A stretch of 64,000 bases of DNA from CAYRAV01 sp964422365. Lineage in GTDB: Bacteria > Bacillota > Clostridia > Lachnospirales > Lachnospiraceae. The translations under genes and the position numbers were made by a program. The stretch is taken from positions 1 to 64,000 of the forward strand of contig CAYRAV010000007.1 of assembly GCA_964422365.1 (NCBI GenBank). The letters run 5' to 3'. The notes below the pieces were generated by a model, which did not search any database, had not been told where the DNA came from, and was given only the letters and a program-made list of their open reading frames with translations. Every line of letters starts with the position of its first letter. Position 1 is the first letter of the stretch. This document shows, piece after piece, positions 9,240 to 16,699 of this stretch.

Positions 9240-9288
9240 TTGTTATAATTAATTATATCTAGATATAGTATAATTAATTATAACAACT
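9240..9288. repeat. Large AT-rich palindrome (19-bp perfect arms)
   Basis: Arms 9240-9258 and 9270-9288 are perfect reverse complements (GTTGTTATAATTAATTATA), around an 11-nt centre that contains TCTAGATATA. It lies in a gene-free stretch. Confidence 0.6.
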
Positions 9289-9632
9289 TTAATTTTTTGT
9301 GTCAATATAAAAGGATAATAAAATATATATATTACATATGTAACTACATTTAATGTTTTATTTTAACATTGAAGATGTAATTGAAGCATAAAAATAAATT
9401 AATGAAAGGAAAAGAGTAAATATTGTTTAACAAAAATGGGATAAGAGAAAAGGCAATTAATAGTTTTAAAACATATAATTTTCATAACTTTATATTGAGT
9501 GATTCTTACTTTCACTTACTCTTAATAGGTAAAGTCTATTCATAACAGTTCTATTGTTTTATTCTCAAACAAATATATTATATATACTAAATATAATTAT
9601 TATGTATAATTAATTTCATATTATATTTTAAA
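9289..9632. other. Very AT-rich gene-free region
   Basis: About 340 bp of strongly AT-rich sequence between the palindrome and the pseudogene. I see no open gene, RNA or repeat end in it. Confidence 0.5.
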
Positions 9633-9970
9633 ATGTCAATAAAACAAAAACAAAATAACTATAAAAATAACTTTACAAAAAGCATTTTTTTTATTATAAT
9701 AGCAATCCTGCTTGGGATATATCTGCTGGCAATAGGATTTGTATGGATTGGAAAAATAACAGGTGTAGAAAAACTGGAATATTTTACGGGTACTTCTAAA
9801 TATAAGGGAAGATATATAGAAGGAGATGTTACATGCAGGACAAAAGTGTTGACTGCTATGGTAAACGGATGGGAAAAAGAGGGCTGGTAATTGTGTTAGG
9901 TATAATATATAGGGAAAGATCATGGATATGGGAAGCAGAAAATATTGAAATACCAATTGACAAGGTGTAA
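9633..9970 (+). pseudogene. Deletion derivative of the 2672-3433 membrane protein
   Basis: The first 85 codons encode a TM helix and GTSKYKGRYIEGDVTCRTKV, closely matching the intact paralogue at 2672. The frame then meets a stop at 9888-9890. Directly afterwards, in another frame, LGIIYRERSWIWEAENIEI matches the paralogue's C-terminus and ends at TAA 9968-9970. About 130 central codons, including the second TM helix start, are missing. A single internal deletion explains the structure. Confidence 0.8.
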
Positions 9971-10004
9971 ATTTGCCTGCAGCATGACAAAATAGCAGCA
10001 GTTC

Positions 10005-10029
10005 TGAATGACTGAACTGTTACTAAAAA
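10005..10029. repeat. Family-2 repeat end (fragment)
   Basis: GAATGACTGAACTGTTAC resembles the right terminus of family 2 (consensus GGCATGGCTGAACTGTTAC). Confidence 0.4.
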
Positions 10030-10158
10030 AATTGAAAATAAACTTTAAAATGCTTGACTAAGTATTTCAAAAGTGATATTCTTAAAAAGAAAGAAAAATT
10101 TGTGTATATAGATAGTTTTTATGATACTGAATTGTATATTTCAGAAAAGACAAATTAA

Positions 10159-10277
10159 CGAGAGGTAGCTCAATTGGTAGAGCACGGGAAAAAAGAAGTC
10201 ATGGTTTGTGGCTTTAACAGCAATTATTCTATTCCACTTCGGATGGCGGTGTTGGAGGTTCGAGTCCTCCCCTCTCG
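10159..10277 (+). ncRNA. tRNA-like RNA 1 with expanded anticodon arm (Y-RNA-like)
   Basis: Acceptor stem CGAGAGG (10159-10165) pairs perfectly with CCTCTCG (10271-10277). The D-arm is GCTC...GAGC at 10168-10183; the T-arm is GGAGG-TTCGAGT-CCTCC at 10254-10270. In place of a 17-nt anticodon arm there are about 70 nt. These hold a hairpin (AAGTCA...TGGCTT, 10196-10214), then ACAGCAATT (10217-10225) and a TTCG hairpin. It cannot serve as a normal tRNA. Two sister RNAs follow, and a TROVE/vWA-like protein gene starts 620 bp downstream. Y RNAs bound by Ro60-type proteins are known to mimic tRNAs, so a Ro-type RNP function is inferred. Confidence 0.75.
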
Positions 10278-10282
10278 ATTTT

Positions 10283-10409
10283 GGCGATGTGGCGGAATTG
10301 GCAGACGCAGAAATTGAATAAGCAGGGTCATGCCTGTGACCAAGACGGCAATTATATCTTAAAGGGAATTTCCGATAATATCATTGCAGGTTCAAATCCT
10401 GCCATCGCC
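10283..10409 (+). ncRNA. tRNA-Leu-like RNA 2 with expanded anticodon arm
   Basis: Begins 5 nt after RNA 1. The acceptor GGCGATG (10283-10289) pairs with CATCGCC (10403-10409). A Leu-type D region (GGCGGAATTGGCAGACGC) follows. The T-arm is GCAGG-TTCAAAT-CCTGC at 10386-10402. The insert of about 78 nt again carries a GGTCA...TGACC hairpin, then ACGGCAATTATAT, and can form an outer GAAATT/AATTTC stem. The tRNA scaffold differs from RNA 1 and 3, yet the inserted core is the same, arguing for a functional module rather than decay. Confidence 0.75.
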
Positions 10410-10411
10410 TT

Positions 10412-10535
10412 TGTGGTGCTTACAGCAATTATGAATATGAGTGAAAATCATAAACCCCAAGCATCATGTAGAATGTGGGACACACAGCAGATATTTGGTT
10501 CTTCGCAGTTTGTACCTGAAAGTATCAGGTCATTC
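10412..10535 (+). ncRNA. Structured RNA domain D1
   Basis: Similar along its length to D2 (10766-10882). Conserved elements: an outer stem (GGTGCTT with AAGCATC), an inner hairpin TATGA...TCATA, the ACAGCAATT motif, and a second ACAGCA before a long hairpin. The 3' boundary is uncertain. Confidence 0.55.
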
Positions 10536-10650
10536 AAAATCAAGATTTCATCATGATATGACTAACCATATTCTAAGTACTATTTTAAAGAGAAACTTTG
10601 CGTGTATAGTAAAATTTTTATAGTACTTACAGTAACAAAAAAATGACTAA

Positions 10651-10763
10651 CGAGAGGTAGCTCAGTCGGTAGAGCGCGAAAAAAATAAGCCATGTTTGTG
10701 GCTTTAACAGCAATTGTATTCCCTAGAAACGGCGTTGTCGGAGGTTCGACTCCTCCCCTCTCG
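10651..10763 (+). ncRNA. tRNA-like RNA 3 with expanded anticodon arm
   Basis: Acceptor CGAGAGG (10651-10657) pairs with CCTCTCG (10757-10763). D-arm GCTC-AGTCGGTA-GAGC; T-arm GGAGG-TTCGACT-CCTCC at 10740-10756. The insert carries AAGCCA...TGGCTT, then ACAGCAATT. Compared with RNA 1, the hairpin shows a compensating change (a G-U pair there becomes C-G here) and the D and T loops differ, so structure is conserved more than sequence. The upstream sequence also resembles that of RNA 1 (shared TTTATRRTACT), suggesting separate but related promoters. Confidence 0.75.
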
Positions 10764-10765
10764 GT

Positions 10766-10882
10766 TTTTGTGATGCTTGCAGCAATTTTATGGATATGAC
10801 TTTTAATCATAAACCCAAAGGCATCATGTAAAATGTGGCACATACAGCAAATATTCGGTTCGTACCCGAAAATATTGTGTCA
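10766..10882 (+). ncRNA. Structured RNA domain D2 in the leader of the TROVE-like gene
   Basis: TGATGC (10771-10776) pairs with GCATCA (10821-10826) and encloses a TATGA...TCATA hairpin. A second long hairpin runs 10836-10882: TGGCACA pairs with TGTGTCA, and the tip GG-TTCGTA-CC resembles a T-arm. It ends 2 nt before the ribosome site of the TROVE-like gene, so it could also control translation. Confidence 0.55.
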
Positions 10883-10897
10883 TGGAAAGGAGAAATT

Positions 10898-12352
10898 ATG
10901 AGTTTTGCAGATAAGATGAGAAAAGAGGGAACATTCACACGCACAGAAAACGGTGCGGTGGCACTTAATACTACAGGGGATGCCTGCCTTGACCTGTTTG
11001 GAACAATTGGTTCATTGCGGGAAGCAGATGAAAATAGAATACATACATTGTTTGCGGAAGCATATAAGGAAAATGCATTATTTGCAACAAAAATTGTATT
11101 TTATGCAAGAGACATCCGTGAGGGGCTCGGAGAGCGAAAGACATTCCGGACACTTTTAAAATATATGGCAGAAGTGCATCCAAATGCATTAAGGCCAAAT
11201 TTAGATTTAATTGGTGTATTTGGCAGATATGATGATTTATACTCCCTGATTGGTACACCTCTGGAAGCGGATATGTGGGCAGCTATGAAAAAGCAGTTTG
11301 AGGAAGATTTGAAAAATCTGCATCAGGAAAATGCTATTTCTCTGCTTGCAAAATGGATTAAGACTGCTGATGCAAGTTCAAAGGAAACCCGCAGATTAGG
11401 AATTTTGACTGCACAGAAATTAGGTTATCCAGTCTATAACTTCAAGCGGATTGTACGAAGCATGAGAAAGCAGATCGGCATAGTGGAAGGACTAATGTCT
11501 GCAAACCGCTGGAGCGAAATAAAGTATTCTAATGTGCCAAGCCGTGCAATGATGATATATCGAAATGCATTTATGAAACATGACGAAGAAAGGTTTAATC
11601 AATTTGTCAATAAGGCGGTAGATGGAGAGGAAAAAATCAATTCTTCAACGCTCTTTCCATATGATATTGTGGAAAAAATTTTATATAAGCAGGAAAATTC
11701 CAAAGTTCTTGAGGCACAATGGTCACAGCTGCCAAATTATGTGGAAGAAGGTACAAATGCCATTGTTATGGCAGATGTGTCAGGTTCCATGTATGGCAGA
11801 CCAATGGCAACATCTATCGGGCTTGCGATTTATTTTGCAGAGAGAAATAAGGGTGATTATCACAATCTGTTTATGACATTTAGTGCAAGACCCCAGATTG
11901 TCAATCTAAAGGGAGAAACCTTAGAACAGAAAATTGTAAATACCTCACAAGCTGAATGGGGGATGAATACAGATTTAAAAGCGGCATTTGATAAGGTTTT
12001 GGATATTGCAATAGAAAATCATACACCAAAAGATGAGATGCCTGCATCGATTATTGTGATTTCCGATATGGAGATTGATTATTGTGGTAATCGTGACTGG
12101 ACTTTTTATGATAAGATGGCCCATAAATTTAAGAAATATGGTTATCAGATACCAAACATTATCTTTTGGAATGTGAACAGCCGGCATGATGTATTTCATG
12201 CAGACAAAGACCGTAAAGGAGTGCAGCTGTGCAGCGGTCAGTCTGTAACAGTATTCAAACAATTAATGTCCTGTATTGGTTACACTCCTGTTGAAATGAT
12301 GAACAGAGTGATTAATTCAGAACGATATGAGAGTATCACAATAGAAGAATAG
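10898..12352 (+). CDS. TROVE-like/vWA protein (DUF2828 type), Ro60-related
   Basis: 484 residues from ATG 10898, chosen for AAAGGAG 6 nt upstream. The N-terminal 280 residues are helical and repeat-like, with FARYDDLYSLIGT-type segments (here VFGRYDDLYSLIGT), typical of the TROVE superhelix that rings single-stranded RNA. The C-terminal vWA domain has a full MIDAS: DVSGS at 293-297, the Thr of WGMNTD at 358, and SDME at 389-392. The WGMNTDLKAAFDKVL and SDMEID strings are what I know from DUF2828 proteins, which are related to Ro60/TROVE. The tRNA-mimic RNAs just upstream are the likely ligands. Followed by a terminator. Expected role: RNA quality control or stress RNP (inference). Confidence 0.82.
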   Translation: MSFADKMRKEGTFTRTENGAVALNTTGDACLDLFGTIGSLREADENRIHTLFAEAYKENALFATKIVFYARDIREGLGERKTFRTLLKYMAEVHPNALRPNLDLIGVFGRYDDLYSLIGTPLEADMWAAMKKQFEEDLKNLHQENAISLLAKWIKTADASSKETRRLGILTAQKLGYPVYNFKRIVRSMRKQIGIVEGLMSANRWSEIKYSNVPSRAMMIYRNAFMKHDEERFNQFVNKAVDGEEKINSSTLFPYDIVEKILYKQENSKVLEAQWSQLPNYVEEGTNAIVMADVSGSMYGRPMATSIGLAIYFAERNKGDYHNLFMTFSARPQIVNLKGETLEQKIVNTSQAEWGMNTDLKAAFDKVLDIAIENHTPKDEMPASIIVISDMEIDYCGNRDWTFYDKMAHKFKKYGYQIPNIIFWNVNSRHDVFHADKDRKGVQLCSGQSVTVFKQLMSCIGYTPVEMMNRVINSERYESITIEE

Positions 12353-12365
12353 ACATTTATGAAAC

Positions 12366-12420
12366 TAACCAGGATTGCATCCTTTTATTTTACTATGGAA
12401 AGGATAATCCTGGTTAATTT
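12366..12420 (+). terminator. Intrinsic terminator after the TROVE-like gene
   Basis: TAACCAGGATT...ATCCTTT pairs with AAAGGAT...AATCCTGGTTA, followed by a short T-tract. Confidence 0.75.
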
Positions 12421-12473
12421 GTGATAGGCATTATTTACATGATGGGGCGATGAATAACTAAGGGGGTGGAGGA

Positions 12474-12974
12474 ATGGAGTTTTGTATTCAGACAGGCAAA
12501 CCAAGTTTTACAGGGAAATATAATAGTGAAGATAAAAGTTTATCGGATGCAATTGAAAGCAGTTTTCCTTTACAAACAGAAAATGCAATTCTAAGCTGGC
12601 ATCATATATGTATTCCATTGTCTTATAAATATGATGTTAGTTATATGATGGAGGATATCCTTGGAATATTGGAGGCATTAAAAAGAGAGAGTGGTGAAAT
12701 GGTAATTCACTGGCTGCCGGATACATTTAGAAGTGACTGGAAAATATCATGGAAAATGAAACAAATAAAGATTGCATCATACTGGGAGTGTGTAGTAGGA
12801 GATTCAGAAGAGGAATTAAACGCAAACGCTGAGCTTGTATTATTGATAAGTGATTTTGTTTGTGAGTGGAAGAAGATACTATATATCATTATTTGTGGAT
12901 TGAATGAATGTGGATATAGTGAAAATAACATAAAAGATATAAAAAGGTTAAAAAAGCAGTATTTAGAAATTTAA
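12474..12974 (+). CDS. Hypothetical soluble protein
   Basis: 166 residues; ATG follows a strong GGGGGTGGAGG site. No signal peptide or TM segment. Segments such as PLSYKYDVSYMMEDILGILEALKRESGEMVIHWLPDTFR are not assignable by eye. The size and its isolation between accessory genes are compatible with an immunity or accessory protein, but nothing shows this. Ends 16 nt before a complete MITE-A copy. Confidence 0.6.
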   Translation: MEFCIQTGKPSFTGKYNSEDKSLSDAIESSFPLQTENAILSWHHICIPLSYKYDVSYMMEDILGILEALKRESGEMVIHWLPDTFRSDWKISWKMKQIKIASYWECVVGDSEEELNANAELVLLISDFVCEWKKILYIIICGLNECGYSENNIKDIKRLKKQYLEI

Positions 12975-12990
12975 GAGAAGGGAGTAAGAG

Positions 12991-13155
12991 CTAGAGCGTG
13001 TTTTAAAATTCATTGCTACAATCTGTACGCCCCACCTTGTGTGCTATTTGCCCCAAATTTAATCGACGTAGCCCGCTACAACTCATAAATTTGGAACAAA
13101 TTCCCACAAATTGTGACGCACATCTTGTAACAAGCAATTTTCAAACACGCTCTAG
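12991..13155 (-). mobile_element. MITE-A complete copy, 165 bp
   Basis: Termini CTAGAGCGTGTTTTAAAATT and AATTTTCAAACACGCTCTAG. B end left, central palindrome, A end right. The right TAG is shared with the start of another left terminus (13152-13168), so a second, truncated copy abuts it. Confidence 0.88.
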
Positions 13156-13397
13156 AGCGTGTTTGAAGAACTTCAAAAGCATTATACAGCACCAATCACA
13201 ATAGAACATCAATTAGGCATATTTATGCTTAATAGAGAATCGAGATAAGTGATAGTACAATTAGTTAAGGAAACGGCAAAAACAGTTGAGGGAATAGCAA
13301 AAACAGTTGATGAAATGGAAGAAATTAATAACAATGACAAATATTATATAAAATCCTGTTTGAGAAGAGAAATCTGTATACCCCAATATTGTACATA

Positions 13398-13466
13398 AAA
13401 CTTGGCAAAAGTATTGACAAGTAAACTTGGAAATGCTACAATAATATTGCAAATAAAACTTGGCAA
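13398..13466 (+). promoter_or_regulatory. Promoter with three AAACTTGGCAA direct repeats
   Basis: AAACTTGG repeats lie at 13398, 13423 and 13456. The middle one sits in the spacer between TTGACA (13414-13419) and TACAAT (13437-13442), with 17-nt spacing. The outer repeats flank the promoter. A likely operator set for the XRE regulator encoded at 13798-14007 (inference). Confidence 0.7.
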
Positions 13467-13489
13467 TAATAAATTTGGGAGGTATCATG

Positions 13490-13795
13490 ATGAACAAAGA
13501 AGAAATTTTAGCGAAAAGCAGGCAGGAGAGCAAGGATGAGATGGAGATTGCTGTAAAAGATCAATCTATGAAATGGACTTATATTACGATGGTATTAGCA
13601 GCAGCTTTTTTTGCATGGACACGTGCACAAAAGGGAGATACCATAATGGACCTGTGTGTGACAGTATGTGTATCCTGTGCAGTAGGGCAGTTATACCGTT
13701 ATTTTAGAACAAAAGATAAACGGTATCTGATTGCAGGTGTGATAGCCGCAGGCTGCACAATTATGGGAATAATCAGATATGTGATGGGGTATTAG
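13490..13795 (+). CDS. DUF6442-type small membrane protein
   Basis: 101 residues from ATG 13490, 7 nt after GGGAGG (ATG 13487 is an alternative). Opens with NKEEILAKSRQESKDEMEIA, then two TM helices (about 30-47 and 53-67) and a third near 78-98. This small membrane protein is typically paired with an XRE regulator in Firmicutes. Its stop is 2 nt before the start of the regulator gene, so the two are co-transcribed. Biochemical role unknown. Confidence 0.75.
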   Translation: MNKEEILAKSRQESKDEMEIAVKDQSMKWTYITMVLAAAFFAWTRAQKGDTIMDLCVTVCVSCAVGQLYRYFRTKDKRYLIAGVIAAGCTIMGIIRYVMGY

Positions 13796-13797
13796 AT

Positions 13798-14007
13798 ATG
13801 GATGATAAGTTAGTGTTAAAAAATTATTTGAAGGAAGCAAGAAAAGAGAAGAAAATATCACAAAGCCAGCTGGCAGAAATGGTTGGTGTATCCAGAAATA
13901 CAATCAGTTCTATTGAAACAGGGCAATTTAATCCCACTGCAAAGCTGGCACTTGTTCTGTGCATTGCATTAGATAAGAAATTTGAAGAATTGTTTTATTT
14001 TGATTAA
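13798..14007 (+). CDS. XRE-family HTH regulator, 69 aa
   Basis: A minimal one-domain regulator. LKEARKEKKISQSQLAEMVGVSRNTISSIETGQ is spread across residues 7-40 and gives a standard Cro/CI helix-turn-helix. The C-terminus ALDKKFEELFYFD is typical of the short YgzD-like regulators paired with DUF6442-type membrane proteins. Probably controls its own operon through the AAACTTGGCAA repeats upstream. Confidence 0.88.
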   Translation: MDDKLVLKNYLKEARKEKKISQSQLAEMVGVSRNTISSIETGQFNPTAKLALVLCIALDKKFEELFYFD

Positions 14008-14258
14008 TGATAATATGTGATAGTTTCATCCTATGAATATGGAACTATTTAGAAGAGGCTTTGCAGGTAGTTTTTTCTATTGCTCATATCTGCATTCAGA
14101 ATAATTACTATCATTTTAACAAAATAACAGTTATTTTGCACAAAAAATACAGTAAATATAATTGTGATAACGTTTTCAAAAATATATAAAATATGGATAA
14201 AAAAGGCAGAAAAGAACATGCAAATCATGTTAGAACAAATAGAAAACAAGTAAAAAGC

Positions 14259-14290
14259 AAAAAAATGTGAGAACGATTTCACGTTTTTTT
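14259..14290 (+). terminator. Intrinsic terminator
   Basis: AAAAAAATGTGA pairs with TTCACGTTTTTTT around a short loop (one mismatch). The stretch 14008-14258 before it is AT-rich and shows no gene. Confidence 0.6.
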
Positions 14291-14415
14291 CTTGCTTATT
14301 GGCATGTATCACCATATAATGGCAACAGACGTTGTAACTATGACAGGTCAGGGTGCTGACAGCGGCAATCTTTGTTATTTAGTGTATTGGCATATTGAGA
14401 GTTCGTAAAATTACA

Positions 14416-14443
14416 TCCAATGAATTTTCAAACACACCCTAAT
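14416..14443. repeat. MITE-A solo B-type end
   Basis: CCAATGAATTTTCAAACACACCCTAA. Confidence 0.5.
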
Positions 14444-14528
14444 GTAAGTTACTTGCCAGGAATTTTAGCTGGTATACATAAAAGCAGTCTGGATATAGTT
14501 ACAAGAAATAAAAATTAGAAAGGAAGAA

Positions 14529-14559
14529 GCACAAGAGCAGACAATTTTACTGCTTGTGC
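14529..14559 (+). promoter_or_regulatory. Leader hairpin before the sulfate ABC operon
   Basis: GCACAAGAGCAG (14529-14540) pairs with CTGCTTGTGC (14550-14559) with one bulge, 31 nt before the first start codon. No U-tract follows, so it is not a simple terminator. No known riboswitch consensus was recognised. Confidence 0.4.
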
Positions 14560-14589
14560 CCCAAAAATTATTTGGGAGATGGTGAGATT

Positions 14590-15663
14590 ATGAAAAGGAA
14601 GAAGAAAAAAAGTTTAGCAATCGCATTGGCAGCAGTTACAGTATTAGCATCTGTATTAACAGGCTGTACAAATGCAAAAGAAACAGGAGGAAACAATGTA
14701 GAGAGTACATCTGGTACACAGGGAGCATCAGCAGAAAGTATTACAATTACAAATGTTTCTTATGATCCAACAAGAGAACTTTATGCATCTTATAATAAAC
14801 TTTTTGCAGAACATTATAAAGAGGAAACAGGGATTGATGTAACAATAGAACAATCACATGGTGGTTCTGGTTCTCAGGCAAGATCCGTTGTAGAAGGAAC
14901 AGAGGCAGATGTTGTTACACTGGCATTGGCACATGATATTACTTCTATAGAAGAAGCCGGCATGATAGAAAAGGATTGGTTAAGCGAATTTGATAAGAAC
15001 AGTTCTCCATACACATCAACAATTGTATTCCTTGTTCGTTCCGGAAACGAAAAGAATATTAAGGATTGGGATGATTTGATTAAGGATGGAGTAGAGGTTA
15101 TTACACCAGATCCAAAATCATCTGGAGGAGCATGCTGGAATTTCCTTGCTGCATGGGCATTTGCCGGAAATCTTTACAACAATGACGAAGCGCAGCAGAA
15201 AGAATTCATGAGTAAATTATATAACAATGTTTCTGTTATGGATTCAGGAGCAAGAGGAGCAACTTCGACTTTTGTAGAGAATGGACAGGGTGATGTGTTA
15301 ATTGCCTGGGAAAATGAAGCATTATTATCTGTACAGGAACATCCGGATGAATATGAGATTGTGACACCAAGTATTAGTATTTTGGCGGAACCATCTGTTG
15401 CTATTGTAGATTCTGTTGTAGATGCACATGGGACTCGTGATGTAGCAAAGGCTTATCTGGAGTACTTATATTCCGATGATGCACAGAAACTTGCTGGAGA
15501 GAGTTTTTATCGTCCAAGTAATGAAACAATTTTGAAGGAATTTTCTGATACATTTGATTTGAATATTAACCTGGTAACAATTGATGATTTTGGCGGATGG
15601 GATCAGGCATATGCAGATTTCTTTGTAGATGGCGGAATCTTTGATGAAATTTATGATAAATAA
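14590..15663 (+). CDS. sbp: Sulfate/thiosulfate-binding lipoprotein of an ABC importer
   Basis: 357 residues from ATG 14590 (ribosome site GGGAGATGGTGAG). Lipobox LTGC with Cys26 after a Lys-rich n-region. The mature protein shows classic sulfate-binding family strings: NVSYDPTRELYASYNKLFAEHY, QSHGGSGSQARSVVEG, ADVVTLALAHDI, and PKSSGGACWNFLAAWAFA with GARGATSTFVENGQGDVLIAWENEA. It captures sulfate or thiosulfate outside the membrane and delivers it to the CysT-CysW permease encoded next. Operon order sbp-cysT-cysW-cysA. Confidence 0.92.
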   Translation: MKRKKKKSLAIALAAVTVLASVLTGCTNAKETGGNNVESTSGTQGASAESITITNVSYDPTRELYASYNKLFAEHYKEETGIDVTIEQSHGGSGSQARSVVEGTEADVVTLALAHDITSIEEAGMIEKDWLSEFDKNSSPYTSTIVFLVRSGNEKNIKDWDDLIKDGVEVITPDPKSSGGACWNFLAAWAFAGNLYNNDEAQQKEFMSKLYNNVSVMDSGARGATSTFVENGQGDVLIAWENEALLSVQEHPDEYEIVTPSISILAEPSVAIVDSVVDAHGTRDVAKAYLEYLYSDDAQKLAGESFYRPSNETILKEFSDTFDLNINLVTIDDFGGWDQAYADFFVDGGIFDEIYDK

Positions 15664-15720
15664 GTCTTGGCCGATGCCGCTCTTACGACAAAGGTGTTGA
15701 CTTTAAAAGAAGGAAAAAAT

Positions 15721-15733
15721 GCTTAGAGCGTGT
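15721..15733. repeat. Possible MITE-A left-end scrap
   Basis: CTTAGAGCGTGT matches the first bases of the terminus only. It lies in the 163-bp gap between sbp and cysT, which has no other feature. Confidence 0.3.
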
Positions 15734-15826
15734 CTTGGGATTGGTTGTTGTGATTGTCCGCAGCAACTGTTCTCTGGACATGTTTTAGCGTTTTTTCGTA
15801 TATATACATAAGGAAGGATAAACAAG

Positions 15827-16678
15827 ATGGAAAGAATTAAGAAAGTAAAAAACAAAAAAGGGGAAAGAGTCATTCCGGGATTTGGTGTGACATTAGGAGT
15901 AACAGTATCACTTCTTTCTCTCTTAGTCCTGATTCCGCTTGCATCTGTACTGATACGATGCACAAGCCTGTCTTTTTCTGAATTTATAAAGCAGATTACT
16001 AGTAAAAATGCAGTGTCTGCATATTATGTAACAATCAGATGTGCTCTATTTGCAGCATTGGTGAATGGTGTGTTTGGGGTTTTGCTGGCATGGATTTTGG
16101 TGAAATATGATTTCCCATGGAAAAAGCTGCTAGATGGGATGATTGAGCTTCCATTTGCGATGCCGACTGCGGTAGCAGGTATTACATTAACAAATTTGTA
16201 TTCTGATAAAGGATTTCTTGGAAATATTCTTGCAAAGGCAGGCATTAATGTTGCCTATACCAAAACAGGAATCACAATTGCTATGGTTTTCATTGGGATT
16301 CCATTTGTTGTCCGCTCTATTCAGCCCGTTTTAAGTAAGATGGATTATCAGTATGAAGAAGCATCGAAAATGCTTGGGGCAGGACGTATCAGGACATTTT
16401 TTCAGGTCATTTTACCAGAAATCTTTCCGGCAGCATTAACAGGATTTGGTTTGGCTTTTGCCAGAGGCATTGGAGAATATGGAAGTGTGGAATTTATTTC
16501 AAAGGGAGATAGGGACACTACAGTTGTATCCATGCTGATTATGAAGGAATTAAATGCTGGAAGCAGTGATTATGCCGGGGCAACGGCAATTGCACTTGTT
16601 ATGTTGATATTCTCTTTCTTGTTATTGTTTATCATTAACATAGTGCAGGGACATTATGCGAAATATACTGCAGATTAA
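15827..16678 (+). CDS. cysT: Sulfate ABC transporter permease CysT (CysU)
   Basis: 283 residues, about six TM helices. Start ATG 15827 follows AGGAAGG. Family strings: ELPFAMPTAVAGITLTNLYS, IPFVVRSIQPVL, and the EAA loop EEASKMLGAGRIRTFFQVILPEI that docks the ATPase. Followed at 21 bp by cysW. With CysW it forms the membrane channel for sulfate or thiosulfate import. Confidence 0.93.
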   Translation: MERIKKVKNKKGERVIPGFGVTLGVTVSLLSLLVLIPLASVLIRCTSLSFSEFIKQITSKNAVSAYYVTIRCALFAALVNGVFGVLLAWILVKYDFPWKKLLDGMIELPFAMPTAVAGITLTNLYSDKGFLGNILAKAGINVAYTKTGITIAMVFIGIPFVVRSIQPVLSKMDYQYEEASKMLGAGRIRTFFQVILPEIFPAALTGFGLAFARGIGEYGSVEFISKGDRDTTVVSMLIMKELNAGSSDYAGATAIALVMLIFSFLLLFIINIVQGHYAKYTAD

Positions 16679-16699
16679 GAAAGTAGGTGGGAAAACAAT

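Noticed and set aside
10159..10763. Three ordinary tRNA genes, possibly with introns
   Set aside because: No anticodon arm can be formed in the right place, the inserts are 70-78 nt and share a conserved core, and they l lack recognisable group I intron elements.
14521..14589. S-box or T-box riboswitch before the sulfate ABC operon
   Set aside because: Only one hairpin is visible; none of the conserved core sequences of those riboswitches were found.
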